From positions 62,001 to 126,000 of the forward strand of contig JACRBJ010000006.1 of the NCBI GenBank assembly GCA_016234555.1: 64,000 nt of DNA, written 5' to 3'. The notes below the pieces were generated by a model. That model did no database searches and was not told the origin of the DNA. It was given only the letters and a program-made list of their open reading frames with translations. The first letter of the stretch is position 1; each line of letters starts with the position of its first letter. Below, in pieces: positions 26,901 to 35,240 of this stretch. The position numbers and the translations under genes were made by a program. The DNA comes from Chloroflexota bacterium. GTDB taxonomy: Bacteria; Chloroflexota; Anaerolineae; Anaerolineales; Villigracilaceae.

Positions 26901-29448
26901 TAAACGACCTGGCTGTGTTCGCCGCCGTTGTCCACTGGAGAAGATTTTTGCGCTCAATCAACAAGCGAATCAATGTTGTGCTGATGGCACCCAACATCAA
27001 CAGCGCTTCATAAGGCAGAAACAGAACGGAAAGCGCCCAACGTGTGAGCGGAAGCTGGCTGGACTTGAGAATTTGCTTAAGCGACAGCCGTCCGATGTTG
27101 TGCCTGCCATGCTGAAAAGTTTGCAAAACAATGGGCGAGACGGAAGGTAGAAAAACTAGAATCGTCCAAACCCAGGGTGAGCCAGGCAGGAAGAGCCAGC
27201 CCGCTGCAAGGAGCAGGAGCAAGGTTGGCGGCAGAAGACTACGTCGCAAATTGTCGAAAATTTTCCAGAGGTCGATGACCGACAAGCGATTGAGGGCCGT
27301 TCCACTTTGGGTGTGGACAACGGGGAGCAACCACGGAAGCAACTGCCAATCGCCGCGAATCCAGCGGCTCAGTCTGCGGGCATACACCAAATAGCGCGAA
27401 GGATATTCTTCATACAAAGTAATATCCGTGACCAGCGCGGCGCGTCCGTAAATCCCTTCAAACAGGTCGTGGCTGAGCAAGGTATTCTGGCGCACCTGAC
27501 CCGCCAGACTGCGCTCGAATGCCGCGACATCATAAATCCCTTTACCGACGTAACTGCCTTCGCCAAATAAATCCTGATACACGTCCGAGACGGCGAAGGA
27601 GTACAGGTCAAAGCCAGCGTTGCCTGCAAAGATTTGCGAAAAGAGCGAACGATTTGCACTGGTTGGTTTGATCGCCACGCGCGGTTGCAACACCGTATAA
27701 CCAGCGACAACTGATTGCCCATCCGCAGCGAACTCTGCGTGATTGAGTGGATGCGCCAGAGTGGCAACCAGCCGATTGGCGCTGCCCTGGGGCAGGGAGG
27801 TATCCGCGTCGAGTGTGATCACATATTTGATGTCGGTCAGAATGCCCGCATTCCCAACCTGGGTTGAGTAAGGTGTCTCGCCCAAGTCAAGCAGCAGGCG
27901 ATTGAAGTCCGCCAGTTTGCCGCGCTTGCGCTCCCAGCCCATCCAAACCCCTTCAGACGGATTCCACTGGCGATGGCGATGAAACAAATAAAAGGGCGAG
28001 ATCACCCCGTACTTTGTATTGAGATTTTCAATGCCAGCGCTTGCCAGCGCAAGCAGTTCTTCATCCTCTGGCATATCCTCTGTCGGAGCATCCCCGAAAT
28101 CCGTCAACAGGGCATAGGTCAGCAGCGGGTCGGGATTGGATAGATAATAAAGTTCCAATTCGCCTAACAGATGGTTAAGTTCTTCGACGCTTTCCAGTAG
28201 AGTTGGCACAACCACCATGGTACGATGGCCCGACGGAATGCCCTCCGAAAAATCCATGCGCGGCAGACTTCGCGGCTTGACACGATGAGTTATATCCCAC
28301 TGAACAATCGTGATGGCAGCTTCGAAAGCCAATCCAAGCCCAAGCAGACCCGCGACGACAAGTTGAATGGGCGAGCCGCCCGAAAGTTTTGCATAAGTTA
28401 GCAATCCTAAAACGAACAGGATGGAAAGCACAGCAATACTTCCCAGATACATGGTGGTGGGGAATGCAAGCAGCGCACGCTGCATGCGGACTCTAAATCC
28501 AGGTTTGTAGTTGATGCTGTTTTCGAGCATCGCGCGCCCAGCATCCACCAGATAAAAACCGACATGTGATTTCCGCGTTGAAACTTTGTCTTCCGTATTG
28601 CGGGCAAAGTCAACTGCGGCAAGAGCGACCTGCTCCTCACCGTGTTTCGAATGGCGCGCCAATTCTTCGATCACACCGCGGTAATTGTTGCGGGTATCAA
28701 AGTCCATATCTGCATAGATCTGCGCAGGATCATTGCGCAAAATCTGTTCCACGCGACTGGTCTCTTCAAAGAAATCCTTCCAATCTGTGGCGGAGAGCAA
28801 ACGCAGGCTGAGGAAACAATTGGCGACAATGGTATCGTTGGGCAGGCTGACAGCGAACTGGTTCGGGACTTCGCTCAGGCTGTTGGACACTTCAACGCCG
28901 GTCAATTCGGATGTGGCGTAGACCAGCCGCTCCAAAATCCCAATTCTCAGCATGATCGGCAATGCCCAAAGTTCCCCAATCGTCAGGGGCATGACCTGCT
29001 GATAATCCCGAACAAAAATTGAGGCTTGAGTCAAGTCCATCTGACCCTGGCTGTATCCGATCCATTCACGAGCCAGCGCAAAAATGCGGGTGTGTCCCTG
29101 CAGCGATGTTTCGCTCAATTTTGGTAACTCATCGAGAAAATCATCTGGCAAATCTTCTTCAATTTGGCGAATGGTTTGCTTGACTATGTAAAAATTATCC
29201 AACATCCATTCGCCCGCGCGCGAAACCGATATATCCTTTGATGGCGCGGCTTTGAAGAGTGAATACGCATTACGTAAAGCCAGTTCCCAACTTTGCAGGT
29301 GTTTCAACAAGGTTGTTTCTTCGGGGCGGGATGTTTTTGCTGTTTCGATCCCATGCGTTTTTGCCAGTCGGTGCGCAAATTCCCTCAGTCGTATATCTAC
29401 GCCTGGAATGGGTGGTTCGGACAGGATGACCTGGGAAGCAATAAACAT
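20986..29448 (-). CDS. Cyclic beta-1,2-glucan synthase (NdvB/ChvB-like; GT84 plus GH94)
   Basis: 2820 aa, the normal size for NdvB-type synthases that polymerise UDP-glucose into beta-1,2-glucan and cyclise it. Order: cytoplasmic N-terminus (1-310); two membrane segments (about 325-400); GT84 catalytic region with VITLDADTSLP (about 543), SHDLFEGIYGRA and RWIRGDWQ (about 696); further membrane segments (740-910); the glycoamylase-like central domain (about 1270-1530, ending MAHHQGMILVA); then GH94-like sandwich repeats and (alpha/alpha)6 barrel with GGGDWNDGMN (about 2501). The start is 3 bp after the Usp stop, so the two genes are co-transcribed. Role: periplasmic glucan in osmotic adaptation or envelope; linkage cannot be proven from sequence. 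Confidence 0.9.
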   Translation of the reverse strand: MFIASQVILSEPPIPGVDIRLREFAHRLAKTHGIETAKTSRPEETTLLKHLQSWELALRNAYSLFKAAPSKDISVSRAGEWMLDNFYIVKQTIRQIEEDLPDDFLDELPKLSETSLQGHTRIFALAREWIGYSQGQMDLTQASIFVRDYQQVMPLTIGELWALPIMLRIGILERLVYATSELTGVEVSNSLSEVPNQFAVSLPNDTIVANCFLSLRLLSATDWKDFFEETSRVEQILRNDPAQIYADMDFDTRNNYRGVIEELARHSKHGEEQVALAAVDFARNTEDKVSTRKSHVGFYLVDAGRAMLENSINYKPGFRVRMQRALLAFPTTMYLGSIAVLSILFVLGLLTYAKLSGGSPIQLVVAGLLGLGLAFEAAITIVQWDITHRVKPRSLPRMDFSEGIPSGHRTMVVVPTLLESVEELNHLLGELELYYLSNPDPLLTYALLTDFGDAPTEDMPEDEELLALASAGIENLNTKYGVISPFYLFHRHRQWNPSEGVWMGWERKRGKLADFNRLLLDLGETPYSTQVGNAGILTDIKYVITLDADTSLPQGSANRLVATLAHPLNHAEFAADGQSVVAGYTVLQPRVAIKPTSANRSLFSQIFAGNAGFDLYSFAVSDVYQDLFGEGSYVGKGIYDVAAFERSLAGQVRQNTLLSHDLFEGIYGRAALVTDITLYEEYPSRYLVYARRLSRWIRGDWQLLPWLLPVVHTQSGTALNRLSVIDLWKIFDNLRRSLLPPTLLLLLAAGWLFLPGSPWVWTILVFLPSVSPIVLQTFQHGRHNIGRLSLKQILKSSQLPLTRWALSVLFLPYEALLMLGAISTTLIRLLIERKNLLQWTTAANTARSFRSKAQYEIWGEMSGSLIFAILLGTAVAIFNPAALWVALPFVMAWLVAPQVAYVISQPVTHVTAPLTETQRRQVRRLARRTWAFFEQFAGPDDHWLPPDHFQESPRGNVAHYTTPTNIGLFLVSTLSAYDFGYMGLAELSIRLRSTFENMDKLEHYRGHLLNWYDSQTMTALPPRYISTVDSGNLAACLITLRQGCLTLTSAPLLGENRWQGLLVIIDILAETLQVLKKNNPHTSLESLEVELISIYERVSAIQNQPSEWTKTIVWLSGEGWERVARRLIELLESHPTLRVKAESLTELQLYLDLLHHSLQDMQRSLNLFAPWLGRDMPPALRDCLPVEMPTLGEAGAVYENIQTALSNFKSQNEAAREWCQKFEDDLSSAQTTVASMLVEFQDLADRANAAVTGMNFRFLFSERRQVFHIGYNASTEKLDPSYYDLLASEARIASLIAIAKGDVPHSHWQHLGRPVTKVGGRQVLLSWSGTMFEYLMPILFTKNYDGTFLSDSCYVALEAQVNYGAEQEVPWGISESGYHAFDLNLNYQYQAFGVPVLGYKRDLPDDLVITPYASMIGLSLQPQAVLKNMVRLEELKMLGRFGFYEALDFTKTRLPEGQTHNKVQSYMAHHQGMILVATCNYLLGDVMVQRFHADEHIQSIELLLQEKIPLNPPIEYPHLDEPADLPERTRLVGSEPWRVAVDSPIPQVHILSQGDTSLMITNAGSGYSQWREFALTRWNADTTLDQWGTWIYLQDRESGALWSATRQPIECAPEHLDVMFYPHKVEFQRSDNGISLRTGVTISTDGVEIRRVNILNDSHQPRKLKLTSYGEVVLAAQAADRRHPAFNKLFIESEYLPNENALLFTRRPRSSDEKPVVLIHAMIIEAGRKVTGEHESDRAKFLGRLQTMHNPWTLRNSTSHLSGTTGGTLDPIMSLGQEIDLMPHAKTRVTFLTLAAPSRAEALEKLSHYQTGQSVHRAFEESRAQGEHELLDLGLNVHAVEKIQRVLSALLYPTGVLRAAPHVLAQNVKGQSDLWVFGVSGDYPILMTRIRDGESPLLIEALQAFIYWRSRHVTVNLVILNEEDAGYALDLHNTIMRQIVRMGVVDSLNQRNGIFILRADQLQPADRILFETVAGVILDEKNGTLAEHALRLTLQTIRLPQFTASLSPTVDPEPTVSLPLPVDLLADNGLGGFSPDGKEYIIHLKSGQHTPHPWINVIANPQFGFLVSESGFGSTWAKNSGENRLTPWRNDPVTDMPSEAIYLRDEETGLVWSPTLMPAGADTAHVIRHGAGYSIFESQSHGLNQNLRLFAAPDAPVKIVQLRLQNLWERPRRVTVTYYAEWVLGTTRDTQQAHVMPEFIPDQNALLAVNHFNSEFGGRVAFLSASKNPHGVTTDRAEFLGRMGSLRAPAALGRIGLESAVNAGLDPCAVIQLHVDLAPGASEEVFFLIGEGKDRDESLKLIGQIQSSAEVEAVWQSVQQKWDEILNVITVETPDQSMNIMLNRWLMYQTLACRLWGRTALYQSSGAFGFRDQLQDVMALLHTQPDIARAQILEAARHQFEAGDVLHWWNPPAGRGVRTRFSDDLLWLPFVAAEYVSVTDDKSILSETIPFLKGEALKAGEAERYTQYEVAKESRTLYEHCRRALQKGTTSGAHNLPLMGGGDWNDGMNRVGMDGRGESIWLGWFLHATLKRFVPLVALMKDDPAPYIQQTEKLAQALEAYAWDGEWYLRAFYDDGAKMGSHESIECQIDSIAQSWAVLSGAADPARETQAMVSVNKRLVKETEQMILLFTPPFDKSAHDPGYIKGYLPGVRENGGQYTHAAIWTAWAFAKLGQGDRAAELFRMLNPISHADTPEKAARYKVEPYVIAADIYGVPPHVGRGGWTWYTGSSAWMYRLGIEAILGITRVGNALSINLCIPRDWTGFKVDYRFGNTHYKISVKNPNGVNRGIQQVLLDGVPLPDGVIPLVDDNLLHTVQVMMK

Positions 29449-29451
29449 AAA

Positions 29452-30423
29452 TTAACGCTCTGTACGTTCACTCGAAAGCAGTTCTGGGGATGTTGGCTCT
29501 TGTCTGGCAGGCAGGTCCTGCACAATCAGAAGGGATACCTTGCCATACATGATGAAATTATTGACCATACTTCCATACGGCCATTGATGATTCCCCGAAT
29601 ATCCGTGCGCGCTCAGCACGACCAGATCAATATTTTCCTGTTCCGCCAGTTGATGCAGCGCAACTGCTGCATTGTCACTGGCGATGAGATGAGTTTGAAT
29701 GGTAATCCCTTCCAAATAGGAACGCGACTTCAGCTGTTCGAGATAATGTTCGGCTTCCTCGCGGTTGCGTTCGACAACACGGTTGGATAGCTCAATATCT
29801 TCGCGCACTGGCGGCATTTGGCGCGCCATTTCCGGAGTTTGCACAACCTGTACAAGATGGATTTGCGATTTATTAAAATTCGCCAATTGTGTAACGGCGG
29901 GCAAAACATTTTCCGCCCGCTGTGAGCCATCCAACGGCACGAGGAGATGTCGATAAACTGGGGTTTCTGTTAATTTGTCAGAGTGTCCAACATATTGGTG
30001 TGCCCGCACAATCAACAGCGAAGTTTGTGCGCTCAAAATAATTTTCTGCGTAATGCTGCTAATTCCCCATTGCGTCAACCCATGACGTCCATGACTGCTC
30101 AAAATGATTAATTTCATTCCTCGATTTTGAGCGTACTCCGTGATCCCCTCGGCAATCAACCCTTCCAACACTTCAGTCTGCACCCGAATGTTTGATGTTT
30201 GAAGTTGCGCCTGTATCTTATCCAGATAGAGAGTGGCCTTTGTTTTATTGATTTGCCAGTTAAGTAGATCAAACAATTGCGCCGATATATTTGCCTGATT
30301 TTTTTCCAACATGCGAAGCAGTGTAACTTCCGCATCAAAAGAACGGGCGATGGAAACGACATGAGGCAAAACACAGTCAGCCAGTTGGGAGCCATCCAAT
30401 GGGGCAAGAATAGTATCAAACAT
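29452..30423 (-). CDS. Tandem-domain universal stress protein
   Basis: 323 aa with two Usp domains: residues 1-150 (ILAPLDGSQLADCVLPHV ... LIILSSHGRHGLTQWGISS) and about 165-310 (HLLVPLDGSQRAENVLPAV ... LVVLSAHGYSGNHQWPYGS). Each keeps the G-x2-G-x9-GS/T-like nucleotide loop, partly altered. RBS GAAGGAA. It is directly upstream of the glucan synthase with a 3-bp gap, suggesting joint stress expression. Confidence 0.92.
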   Translation of the reverse strand: MFDTILAPLDGSQLADCVLPHVVSIARSFDAEVTLLRMLEKNQANISAQLFDLLNWQINKTKATLYLDKIQAQLQTSNIRVQTEVLEGLIAEGITEYAQNRGMKLIILSSHGRHGLTQWGISSITQKIILSAQTSLLIVRAHQYVGHSDKLTETPVYRHLLVPLDGSQRAENVLPAVTQLANFNKSQIHLVQVVQTPEMARQMPPVREDIELSNRVVERNREEAEHYLEQLKSRSYLEGITIQTHLIASDNAAVALHQLAEQENIDLVVLSAHGYSGNHQWPYGSMVNNFIMYGKVSLLIVQDLPARQEPTSPELLSSERTER

Positions 30424-30541
30424 GATTTATTCCTTCGATTTAATTAGCTGTTCTTACACAGTGCATCGCATATCATCCAATATACTCTCTGCGCCAGGCA
30501 CGTGAAGTGGTTTCCGTACCGTCTGGTTTTGCCATCAAGCT

Positions 30542-30919
30542 TTAAGCCAAAAAATGCTCCCGAACTTTTGCCGATATCTGGCGGTCGGTCATCTTGTCCA
30601 CGGTTTCTACGGCAAGGACTTTTGCTGTGAGTCCTTCCTGCTCAAAACGTTTTTCCAACTCCCCTTTTGCCTCACCGGGACCAAATATTTGGATCGTGTC
30701 TGCATCACGAATAACCTCGATGACCTCGTCATAGTAGCTGTTGAGATGGTTCCCAAATTTGCGATCAGATACATCCTCACCTGCACCGCCTTCACGACCT
30801 GCAAATCGGACGTGTTTCTCCATGTTGGATGTAATTTTTTTTATTTCTTCACCTTCACTGGTAATAAGTACAATGACAGCTTTCCGATGGTCGATCCATA
30901 AACCTGCCTGTGTATTCAT
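30542..30919 (-). CDS. Small protein resembling eRF1/baeRF-type domain (hypothetical)
   Basis: 125 aa, AGLWIDHRKAVIVLITSEGEE at the N-terminus, then HLNSYYDEVIEVIRDADTIQIFGPGEAKGELEKRF. This alpha/beta layout with a D-x-I-x-I-F-G-P-G-E-A-K motif is found in small proteins annotated as translational-machinery or eRF1-domain-like. RBS GAGGATAA. It is followed after a short gap by the cupin and SOD genes. Function unknown. Confidence 0.75.
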   Translation of the reverse strand: MNTQAGLWIDHRKAVIVLITSEGEEIKKITSNMEKHVRFAGREGGAGEDVSDRKFGNHLNSYYDEVIEVIRDADTIQIFGPGEAKGELEKRFEQEGLTAKVLAVETVDKMTDRQISAKVREHFLA

Positions 30920-30943
30920 AAGATTTATCCTCTTGAATAACTT

Positions 30944-31336
30944 CTATTCCGTCGTTTCACCGTCGAAGTGTTCATTGTCCGCCTCCGCTTCGGTGCGGGT
31001 GTGATGGACAACGCCGTCCCGATGATTCGGCGGTGCATAGAGCGTATAGAGTTTGAGTGGAACACTGCCGGTATTGATGATGTTGTGATTGGCCCCGGCA
31101 GGGACGAGCACGGCGAAGCCCGCTTTGATCGCCGTGTGAACGCCATCGAGAATTGCCTCGCCCGTTCCTTCCTCCACCCGAAAGAACTGATCGAGCGTAT
31201 GCACTTCCATCCCAATCTCTTCCTGGGGTTTCAATGCCATGACAACGAGCTGACAGTTCTTCGCTGTGTAAAGCACCTGACGAAACTCTGCATTCTTGAC
31301 AACGATGTCTTCGATATTTTGTATAAAACCTTTCAT
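30944..31336 (-). CDS. Cupin-domain protein
   Basis: 130 aa single cupin barrel similar to mannose-6-phosphate-isomerase-like cupins. Metal-binding residues: EVHTLDQFFRVEEGTGEAIL (motif 1, GxxxxHxH partly degenerate) and PAGANHNIINTG (motif 2 His). RBS GGAGGAG, ATG 31336. Probably a small-molecule-binding or metal-dependent enzyme; substrate unknown. It sits between the eRF1-like gene and SOD. Confidence 0.85.
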   Translation of the reverse strand: MKGFIQNIEDIVVKNAEFRQVLYTAKNCQLVVMALKPQEEIGMEVHTLDQFFRVEEGTGEAILDGVHTAIKAGFAVLVPAGANHNIINTGSVPLKLYTLYAPPNHRDGVVHHTRTEAEADNEHFDGETTE

Positions 31337-31418
31337 GGTAACTCCTCCAGTTGACGACTTTTATACCGTCGTTACGTTCTGTCGAGGGCTAGTCCGTCGA
31401 CAGAACAAAATGTGTACG

Positions 31419-32063
31419 TCATTCGCCGAGGTTTTGCAGGGCGAATTCCCAGTTGATCAGCTTGTCAAGCACGGCATTGACATAGTCGATACGTCGGTTC
31501 TGATAATCCAGATAGTAAGCATGTTCCCACACGTCGATGGTGAGCAGCGGTGTGAAGCCCATTACCATGGGGATATTGGCATTCGCGGTTTTCACCACCT
31601 TAAGCACGCCGCCATCGAGGGCAAGCCATGCCCAACCGCTCCCGAACTGCGAAATGGCTGCGCTGGCAAGTTCTTTCTTGCAATCGTCGACGCTGCCGAA
31701 GGATGCCTCGATTTTCTGCTTGAGCGCAGCCGGTGGTTCGCCTCCTCCATTCGGTGTCATGCTGTTCCAATAGAATGTATGGTTCCAGGTTTGTGCCGCG
31801 TTGTTGAAAATTGCGGTTCTTTCTGGCCGTTCTGCGGTACTGGTTATAATCTTCTCCAGCGACAGATCAGCGTATTCTGTTCCTGCAATCAGCTTGTTCA
31901 GGTTGTCCACATAACCCTTGTGATGTTTTCCGTAGTGAAAACCCATCGTTGCGGCGGTTATAACCGGTTCGAGTGCATTTTCAGCATACGGAAGAGGGGT
32001 AAAAACGTGGGGCGACACTGCTCCAATGGCGGTCGCGGAATTGTTTGTACCTTTCTTGTTCAT
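31419..32063 (-). CDS. Superoxide dismutase (Fe/Mn family)
   Basis: 214 aa. Metal ligands: His in [15 protein letters not shown], His in the [10 protein letters not shown] motif, and Asp/His in [15 protein letters not shown]. It converts superoxide to O2 and H2O2. The N-terminus is about 15 residues longer than typical and hydrophilic, with no export signal. RBS AAGGAGAC. Metal specificity is not decided. Stress context fits. Confidence 0.95.
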   Translation of the reverse strand: MNKKGTNNSATAIGAVSPHVFTPLPYAENALEPVITAATMGFHYGKHHKGYVDNLNKLIAGTEYADLSLEKIITSTAERPERTAIFNNAAQTWNHTFYWNSMTPNGGGEPPAALKQKIEASFGSVDDCKKELASAAISQFGSGWAWLALDGGVLKVVKTANANIPMVMGFTPLLTIDVWEHAYYLDYQNRRIDYVNAVLDKLINWEFALQNLGE

Positions 32064-32151
32064 GTGAGTCTCCTTACTGTTATCTACATGGCACGCGAGT
32101 GACTTTTCTCAAACCTCTTCTGCATTGAATACGGATGCGTGATTTCTCGTA

Positions 32152-33636
32152 TCAATATTTGGATGCGCCGACTTTTCTGAAATCGATAAATCCTTGTTGC
32201 ACGTCCACCGACATTAACTGCACTCTGATCCGGTCACCGACGTCCATTCCCTCGAATCCGTCCACGAGTTTGCCTTCGACGGGCACGGTGAGAATCCGTA
32301 CCCAGGTACCTTTCTCGGAAGCGCCCGTGACAATCGCATCAAACCGCTCGCCGATCCTTGATTCAAGCAGGAGCGCGGCCGCGGATTTGCCTACCTGGCG
32401 CTCGACCTTGTTGGCTGCATCTTCCGCTTCGGTACAATGAGTTGCCAGAACATCCAGTTCATCCTTGCTATATGGCGTCGGCTTGCCTTCCAATGCGGAT
32501 TTCAATAAGCGTTGAGTAAGCAGGTCCGGGTAGCGGCGATTCGGAGCGGTCGAGTGGGCATAATCTTTGACTGCAAGACCGAAGTGTCCCGGGGCGTCCC
32601 CATCAGGAAATTCAGCAATGTATTCGCCAGAACCCAAAAGTTTGATCACCGCCAAAGATAAATCGGGGAAACGCAGCGGATCCGCAGCTTTTTGTTTGAC
32701 GAGAAACTCCTCCAACGCTTTTGAATCCGGGACATCCGGCAGCCTGAACTTATATTCCGCTGCGATTTCAACAATCCGATCCCATCGTTTTGGAACCCGG
32801 ACCACCCGACGGATCGAAGGGAATTTATTAACCGAGAGATAACGCGCAGTCACACCGTTGGCCGCGACCATGAAATCCTCGATGATTTCCCTGGCTCGGT
32901 TCTTTTCTTCCATTTCGAGCACATGGATTTGATCGCCATCGAATACCGGTTTGGACTCAATCGTCTCCAGGCTAAGCGCTCCATGGATGTGTCTGAAATC
33001 CTTCATCTTTTTTGCCGCGCGGTCCTGCGTTTTCAGATTTTCTGCAAGTCCATTCACAGCGGCAACCGCTTCGGGCATTACTCCGCTTCCATCCAACCAG
33101 GCAGCCACGCTGTTATAAGCAAGTTTCGCGTGGTTGCGTACCCATGCTTTATAGATGGTAGAGTCCCGAAGGGAGCCGTCCACGTCGATTACCATTTCAA
33201 TAACGATCGCAAGGCGGTCTTCGTTGAAATTCAGCGATGACACATCAGTGGACACCTTTTCTGGAAGCATTGGGAATATCTCGGCAGCCGTATATACCGA
33301 GGTGGTGTTGTGGCGTGCATGTTTATCGATTGCCGAGCTGTCTTTAATGAATGAGTCCACATCTGCGATGGCAACCAAAACCTGTATATTGTCTCCTGGC
33401 ACTTCCTCGGCCAGGGTGAGTTGGTCCAAATCACGGGAGTCGTCATTGTCAATGGATGCCCACAAAAGCGAACGCATTTCACGGACATATTCGCCATTCG
33501 TCGGAGATGGTACTTGAAGCCGCTCCAGTTCGGAGAGCGCTTCTGCCGAAAAGTCAGGCAGCAAATTTCGCTCAAGCATGGCACGACGGGCAATACCCTT
33601 TAAAATGGCACGGTGATTTTGATTATTTATATTCAT
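32152..33636 (-). CDS. RNB-domain ribonuclease (RNase II/R family)
   Basis: 494 aa from ATG 33636 (AAGGAC 7 bp upstream); a longer reading would run into the phosphofructokinase gene. The RNB domain covers about residues 48-400; the catalytic motif reads SIDNDDSRDLDQ (residues 62-72), with Asp63, Asp69 and Asp71 matching E. coli RNase II D201, D207 and D209, but Gln72 replacing D210. C-terminal residues about 425-490 look like an S1-type RNA-binding barrel (ERFDAIVTGASEKGTWVRIL). A 3'-5' exoribonuclease role is likely. Confidence 0.88.
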   Translation of the reverse strand: MNINNQNHRAILKGIARRAMLERNLLPDFSAEALSELERLQVPSPTNGEYVREMRSLLWASIDNDDSRDLDQLTLAEEVPGDNIQVLVAIADVDSFIKDSSAIDKHARHNTTSVYTAAEIFPMLPEKVSTDVSSLNFNEDRLAIVIEMVIDVDGSLRDSTIYKAWVRNHAKLAYNSVAAWLDGSGVMPEAVAAVNGLAENLKTQDRAAKKMKDFRHIHGALSLETIESKPVFDGDQIHVLEMEEKNRAREIIEDFMVAANGVTARYLSVNKFPSIRRVVRVPKRWDRIVEIAAEYKFRLPDVPDSKALEEFLVKQKAADPLRFPDLSLAVIKLLGSGEYIAEFPDGDAPGHFGLAVKDYAHSTAPNRRYPDLLTQRLLKSALEGKPTPYSKDELDVLATHCTEAEDAANKVERQVGKSAAALLLESRIGERFDAIVTGASEKGTWVRILTVPVEGKLVDGFEGMDVGDRIRVQLMSVDVQQGFIDFRKVGASKY

Positions 33637-33646
33637 AAGATGTCCT

Positions 33647-34618
33647 TTATCTTGCCAGCATTCGCGCCAGTTCCAACAGGCGCAAATCCAGCAGTTTTTT
33701 GTTGGCAACCACCCCGGTCAGTGGTGTGGCTGCAACCTCACCCCTGACGAGTCCCACCAATACCCCGTGCTCGCCGCGGCTCAGACGTTCCACTGCATCG
33801 GCTCCCAGGCGGGTTGCGAGCAGACGATCATAGGCGCTGGGAGCGCCGCCCCGCTGGACGTGACCCAACGTCGTCACCCGCAGGTCAAAGCCGAGGCGTT
33901 CATGGTGTTCCTTGAAGTAATCCGCCAATGCCGCTGCGTTATATCGAGCGCCTTCGGCGACAACCACCAAGGCGTGGGCTTGCCCTCGTTCGTAGGCACC
34001 GCGTAGTTCATTTGCAACGGCTTCGGGATCCGTCTCCACTTCAGGAATGACAATCGCCTCGGTTCCGCCGGCAATGCCCGCCATCAATGCCAGATAACCA
34101 CAACCACGACCCATTACTTCGACTAGAAAGGCGCGTTCGTGAGACAAGGCAGTGACCTTGAGCCGGTCGATCGCTTCCAGGGCAATGTTGAGAGCCGTGT
34201 CCACACCAATGGTGATGTCTGATCCATACAGGTCATTGTCAATGGTGGAAGCCACGCCGATCACCGGGAAACCCATCTGTGATAAAGCATGAGCGCCGGT
34301 CTGAGAGCCACCGCCTCCGATGATGACCAATGCTTCAATCTCGTGTTCTGTCAAAACTTGCAAGGCTTGCAGGCGCCCTTCCACAGTTTTGAATTCGGGA
34401 CAACGGGCGCTGCCCAGCATTGTGCCTCCCTGCTGGATGATGCCGCTGACATCGCGAGCGCCCAGTGGCACGACGTTGTTTGTGATGAGACCGGCATAGC
34501 CATGCCGGATGCCGAAAAGTTGCCAGCCCTTGTCAATTCCAACCCGCACAACAGACCGAATAGCGGCATTCATGCCGGGAGCATCGCCCCCGCTGGTGAG
34601 TACAGCCATTCGTTTCAT
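33647..34618 (-). CDS. pfkA: 6-phosphofructokinase (PfkA family) with altered Mg-site motif
   Basis: 323 aa, standard PfkA length. Kept motifs: TSGGDAPGMNAAIR (9-21), GSARCPEF, STIDNDLYGSD with the catalytic Asp, SHERAFLVEVMGR and TLGHVQRGG. The GGDGS motif that binds Mg-ATP in E. coli (Asp103) is GGGGS here at 101-105. Catalyses fructose 6-phosphate phosphorylation in glycolysis if active. RBS AAGGAAC. The RNB nuclease gene starts 10 bp after its stop, so the two are co-transcribed. Phosphate-donor change or loss of activity are both possible. Confidence 0.85.
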   Translation of the reverse strand: MKRMAVLTSGGDAPGMNAAIRSVVRVGIDKGWQLFGIRHGYAGLITNNVVPLGARDVSGIIQQGGTMLGSARCPEFKTVEGRLQALQVLTEHEIEALVIIGGGGSQTGAHALSQMGFPVIGVASTIDNDLYGSDITIGVDTALNIALEAIDRLKVTALSHERAFLVEVMGRGCGYLALMAGIAGGTEAIVIPEVETDPEAVANELRGAYERGQAHALVVVAEGARYNAAALADYFKEHHERLGFDLRVTTLGHVQRGGAPSAYDRLLATRLGADAVERLSRGEHGVLVGLVRGEVAATPLTGVVANKKLLDLRLLELARMLAR

Positions 34619-34644
34619 ATTTGTTCCTTTCTGTCGATCATTCG

Positions 34645-35223
34645 TTAGAAATATAGATACATCCCAAGCCGGTATCCCAACCAGGCAATCGCCAGTCCAC
34701 CAAGCGGATCAGCCAGATAATGCTGGCGGGTAAACAACGTCGAAAGCGCAACGATCACCACGATACCGATCCAAAGCCACGGATAGCTGGGATACAGATG
34801 GTTATAGAACAGGCAAATCAAAGCTGTCTGGTACACGTGTCCGCTGGGAAAAGCGTTGTAGTCTCCATCGTTTCGATAAACCATTTGCAAAATCCGCGTT
34901 GCCCAGTTGCCCGTGGTCAATATCGGACGTTTCACGTACGTTGGGAAAAAGTAAAAAAGGGATATCGCCGATATTTGGACAAATAAACACGCGCTGACGA
35001 AGGAGCGAAAAAGTTCCTCGTCCATTCTCCAGGCTGCCCACATCAAACCGCCTATCCAGACGGGCAGGCATAGCAGATAGGGAACCACCCACACGGGCCA
35101 GAGCGGAATCCAGGCGTCAAACCGCGTGGATAAGTCGAAGCCACCGGTAAGTTTCCGATTGAGGGGAAAATACAGGCTGGCAATACATACTACAAGAACC
35201 GTCATCCCCAATAGAAATATCAT
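34645..35223 (-). CDS. PAP2-family membrane phosphatase
   Basis: 192 aa from ATG 35223 (GGAGG 8 bp upstream; an upstream TTG at 35244 is less likely). About six membrane segments. The acid phosphatase signature is present: KRPIL, PSGHVYQ and STLFTRQHYLADPLGG. Resembles PAP2 or inositolphosphotransferase-like lipid phosphatases acting at the outer face of the membrane. It begins 18 bp after the radical SAM stop. Confidence 0.88.
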   Translation of the reverse strand: MIFLLGMTVLVVCIASLYFPLNRKLTGGFDLSTRFDAWIPLWPVWVVPYLLCLPVWIGGLMWAAWRMDEELFRSFVSACLFVQISAISLFYFFPTYVKRPILTTGNWATRILQMVYRNDGDYNAFPSGHVYQTALICLFYNHLYPSYPWLWIGIVVIVALSTLFTRQHYLADPLGGLAIAWLGYRLGMYLYF

Positions 35224-35240
35224 GTTGCGGCGCCTCCACT

